Shown piece by piece: positions 62,166-64,000 of a DNA stretch of 64,000 bases. The stretch covers positions 1,054,001 to 1,118,000 of the forward strand of contig NW_008805070.1 in the NCBI RefSeq assembly GCF_000004825.1, given 5' to 3'. Source of the stretch: Heterostelium album PN500 (taxonomy: Eukaryota > Evosea > Eumycetozoa > Acytosteliales > Acytosteliaceae). The notes below the pieces were generated by a model that was not told the origin of the DNA, did no database searches, and was given only the letters and a program-made list of their open reading frames with translations. Every line of letters begins with the position of its first letter. Position 1 is the first letter of the stretch. Made by a program: the position numbers and the translations under genes.

Positions 62166-62183
62166 AAAAAGGTATACCTTTTT
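62166..62183. repeat. 18-bp perfect palindrome AAAAAGGTATACCTTTTT
   Basis: A perfect inverted repeat with a GGTATACC core in the upstream region of the winged-helix gene. The same GGTATAC word occurs about 30 bp to the left. It could be a dimeric factor site. Confidence 0.7.
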
Positions 62184-62789
62184 AAGGTGAAGATACGGTG
62201 GATGATTGGATGAGAATTTGAGAAGAGTTTGAGATAGGTTTGTGTGAGGAAGTGGAGATTGAGGAAATGGGTAGTTATCACCTATCAACATTATTAACTA
62301 ACACTTTTAAAAATATATAAAGTGATAGACACAGTCCAAACCAAGGAGAATATACAGAGTGCCATCGTTATATTATTTTTATCATAAAACTATAACACCT
62401 ATTGGTTGTTATAAACAAATTTGATGATTGATATAAAGAGTAGTAGTGGTTGTTGTTTAGTGGTGATAATAATTTGACAACAACATAAAATTAATAGTAA
62501 TGTCATCAACGAAAATTTGATATATAAAAATTTAATGGTTGTGGGCAAGCAAAAAAAAAAATATTATATTTAGAGAGCAGAGCCAATAGAAAGTATGAGA
62601 AAGTAGCTAAGGAGAGATAAAATAAACAAAGACAATTTGTTTCCAGATAAGAGAACTCATAATATAATTAAATAATTTTTTAAAAATTAAAAATAAAAAA
62701 TGATAAAATTCTAAATTTGTCGATTGGAAGTAAAGAGGTATAAATAAATCAAGAGTGGGTTACCTTTTTGTTGTTTGTTTTTTTTTTAT

Positions 62790-62805
62790 AAGGATTGCAA
62801 TCCTT
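62790..62805. repeat. 16-bp perfect palindrome AAGGATTGCAATCCTT
   Basis: A perfect inverted repeat centred on TTGCAA, a C/EBP- and bZIP-like half-site arrangement. It lies in the same exon-poor region; function unknown. Confidence 0.7.
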
Positions 62806-64000
62806 TTAAATTACTGTTAGGTAATGTAATTGAAGAACAAAGCCAATAAATAATGCTGAAGGTGTGCCAGGTCGGTTTAGTTTAAGTGTCTATTACTAGT
62901 AAACACTAAAATAATTTATATAATAAAAGGATAAATATATATATATGTATAATTTATATATTTATATAATTCTTTTAAAGACAAGTTAGAATTTTACCTA
63001 ATGAAGTTTTGAAATTTTGGAAGTTGTAAATGGTTGGTCGAAAAATGAAATTAAAGAGAGTGGTTGTGAAGCAAGCGATCTAAAAAAGCAAGAGAGGATA
63101 GTATATAAAAATATTCAAAAAAAACGAGATAAAAATCGGTATGTTCGCAAGATTGATTGTTTGGTCAAAGCCAATTTGTTGCTGTTGGATGTGTGAAAAG
63201 TTGAGATGAATTTGGTTACTGTAATTCAACTAAATTCGTAAGGATCGTAATGATTGAGGTCCGGTACACAATGATCATTGAGCAAACCACTGACACTCTT
63301 AATATGGAGGCATAAAACAGGTGATCACTGTTTGACAAAGGTATTTGCTTTTGCTGCCGCAATAGATAACTCGCAACAAGTCCACAGTAACTGTTATGTT
63401 GATTTGCTATGAAATGTGTCAAGTGAAAGAAAACATACCAAATCAAATCTGTCAAATTAGGGTTGGGGTTGTAAGAGTAATTTATATATATGGCTGATAG
63501 TGGTGGTGATGTTGGTAGCCGGTTGGTAGATTAAGTATTTGGATAATGTTATAATGGTGTTTTGTTGTTAAATGTCAACTGCTACACTGACAAGCTTGAC
63601 TGCCGACGGTTTAGAGTAAGGTTGAAGATGAGGTGAAAAGATTAAATGTGAGATGCGATGGATTTAGAAAAAAAAAACAGGTGACCGTTTATAAAATATA
63701 ATTTATTGGACAATATAAAAAAAATAAAATCTTATGGGTGGATGAATTAAGAAAATGAGGAAGTTAGAATAATTCAAGTTTTGACACATCTAAGAATTTA
63801 CAAACCTAAACAACAAAACAAAACAAAAATTAAAAAAATTAAAAATAAAAAAAGTTATAACATGTTGTACCACATTCTACTATTTTCTTTAATCTTTAGT
63901 TTCTGTTGGTTGTTGGTGGGACGATGCGTGCCAACAGTGGTGTGTGGGATGTTGTATGGTGTATGGTTGGACGTTGGACAAGTTTGGAAAGAGTAGTAAA

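Larger units (their letters stand above)
56594..64000 (-). promoter_or_regulatory. Exon-poor leader/regulatory region upstream of the winged-helix gene
   Basis: Over 7 kb without a convincing coding exon. The + strand is G- and T-rich and poor in C for almost the whole length, so a - strand transcript would be A/C-rich, like dictyostelid leaders. It holds TAAA-type repeats (about 59425-59780), G/T boxes, ATTA-type palindromes, a candidate non-coding exon at 59171-59312, and two perfect palindromes at 62166-62183 and 62790-62805. The short open frames seen here (for example 58853-59092, 61157-61351, 63216-63455) are low complexity and were not called. The right part may belong to another gene beyond the window. 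Confidence 0.5.

Noticed and set aside
63216-63455. 79-codon - strand open frame near a GTATGT-like donor
   Set aside because: No ATG at its start (TTG), no homology recognised, no acceptor linking it to another exon.

Overview
The window looks like nuclear DNA of a dictyostelid social amoeba. It is very AT-rich outside genes, its genes are packed and split by short AT-rich introns (GT...AG, often GTAAGT or GTATGT at the 5' end), and its proteins carry poly-Asn, poly-Gln and poly-Thr runs. It also holds several ComC-type LRR/TIG/EGF membrane proteins of the kind known from Dictyostelium. The species cannot be fixed from the sequence alone. No transposon, virus-derived element, tRNA, rRNA or CRISPR array was recognised.

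Layout. 1-9200 (- strand): a tandem array of ComC-like receptors, with two full genes and a broken third copy at the left edge. 10445-16429 (+): a large BIG-type Sec7 ARF-GEF, convergent with APC7 (anaphase-promoting complex) at 16590-18793 (-). 19982-22183 (+): another ComC-type protein whose N-terminus looks like an MRH (mannose-6-phosphate receptor homology) lectin domain. 22386-34538 (-): an abundant-looking two-repeat protein of unknown function, a PEBP, a GPI-anchored probable beta-helix surface protein and a 13-exon mosaic membrane protein of about 1983 residues. 35495-35836 (+): a small secreted eight-cysteine peptide spread over three tiny exons.

36040-45000 is a housekeeping block: Tom40 (-), phosphoglucomutase (+), prohibitin-1 (-), NDUFB7 (+), an unrecognised 134-residue protein (-) and the cytosolic Fe-S assembly factor Nar1/CIAO3 (-). 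Three of these are mitochondrial, and most pairs share short divergent promoters or convergent 3' ends. 45361-48031 (+) is a ZnT5/Msc2-like zinc transporter, and 48440-52425 (-) a PH-domain RapGAP. 55274-56593 (-) encodes a likely DNA-binding protein with a Cys cluster and a winged-helix-like core.

The right end (about 56.8-64 kb) is strikingly empty for such a compact genome: over 7 kb without a convincing coding exon, visibly G/T-rich and C-poor on the + strand, with simple repeats, perfect palindromes, G/T boxes and one candidate non-coding exon. I read it as the long leader and regulatory region of the winged-helix gene. Exon joins were worked out by hand from splice signals and frame continuity. 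Those given exactly keep one open frame throughout; those marked approximate do not have every junction resolved.
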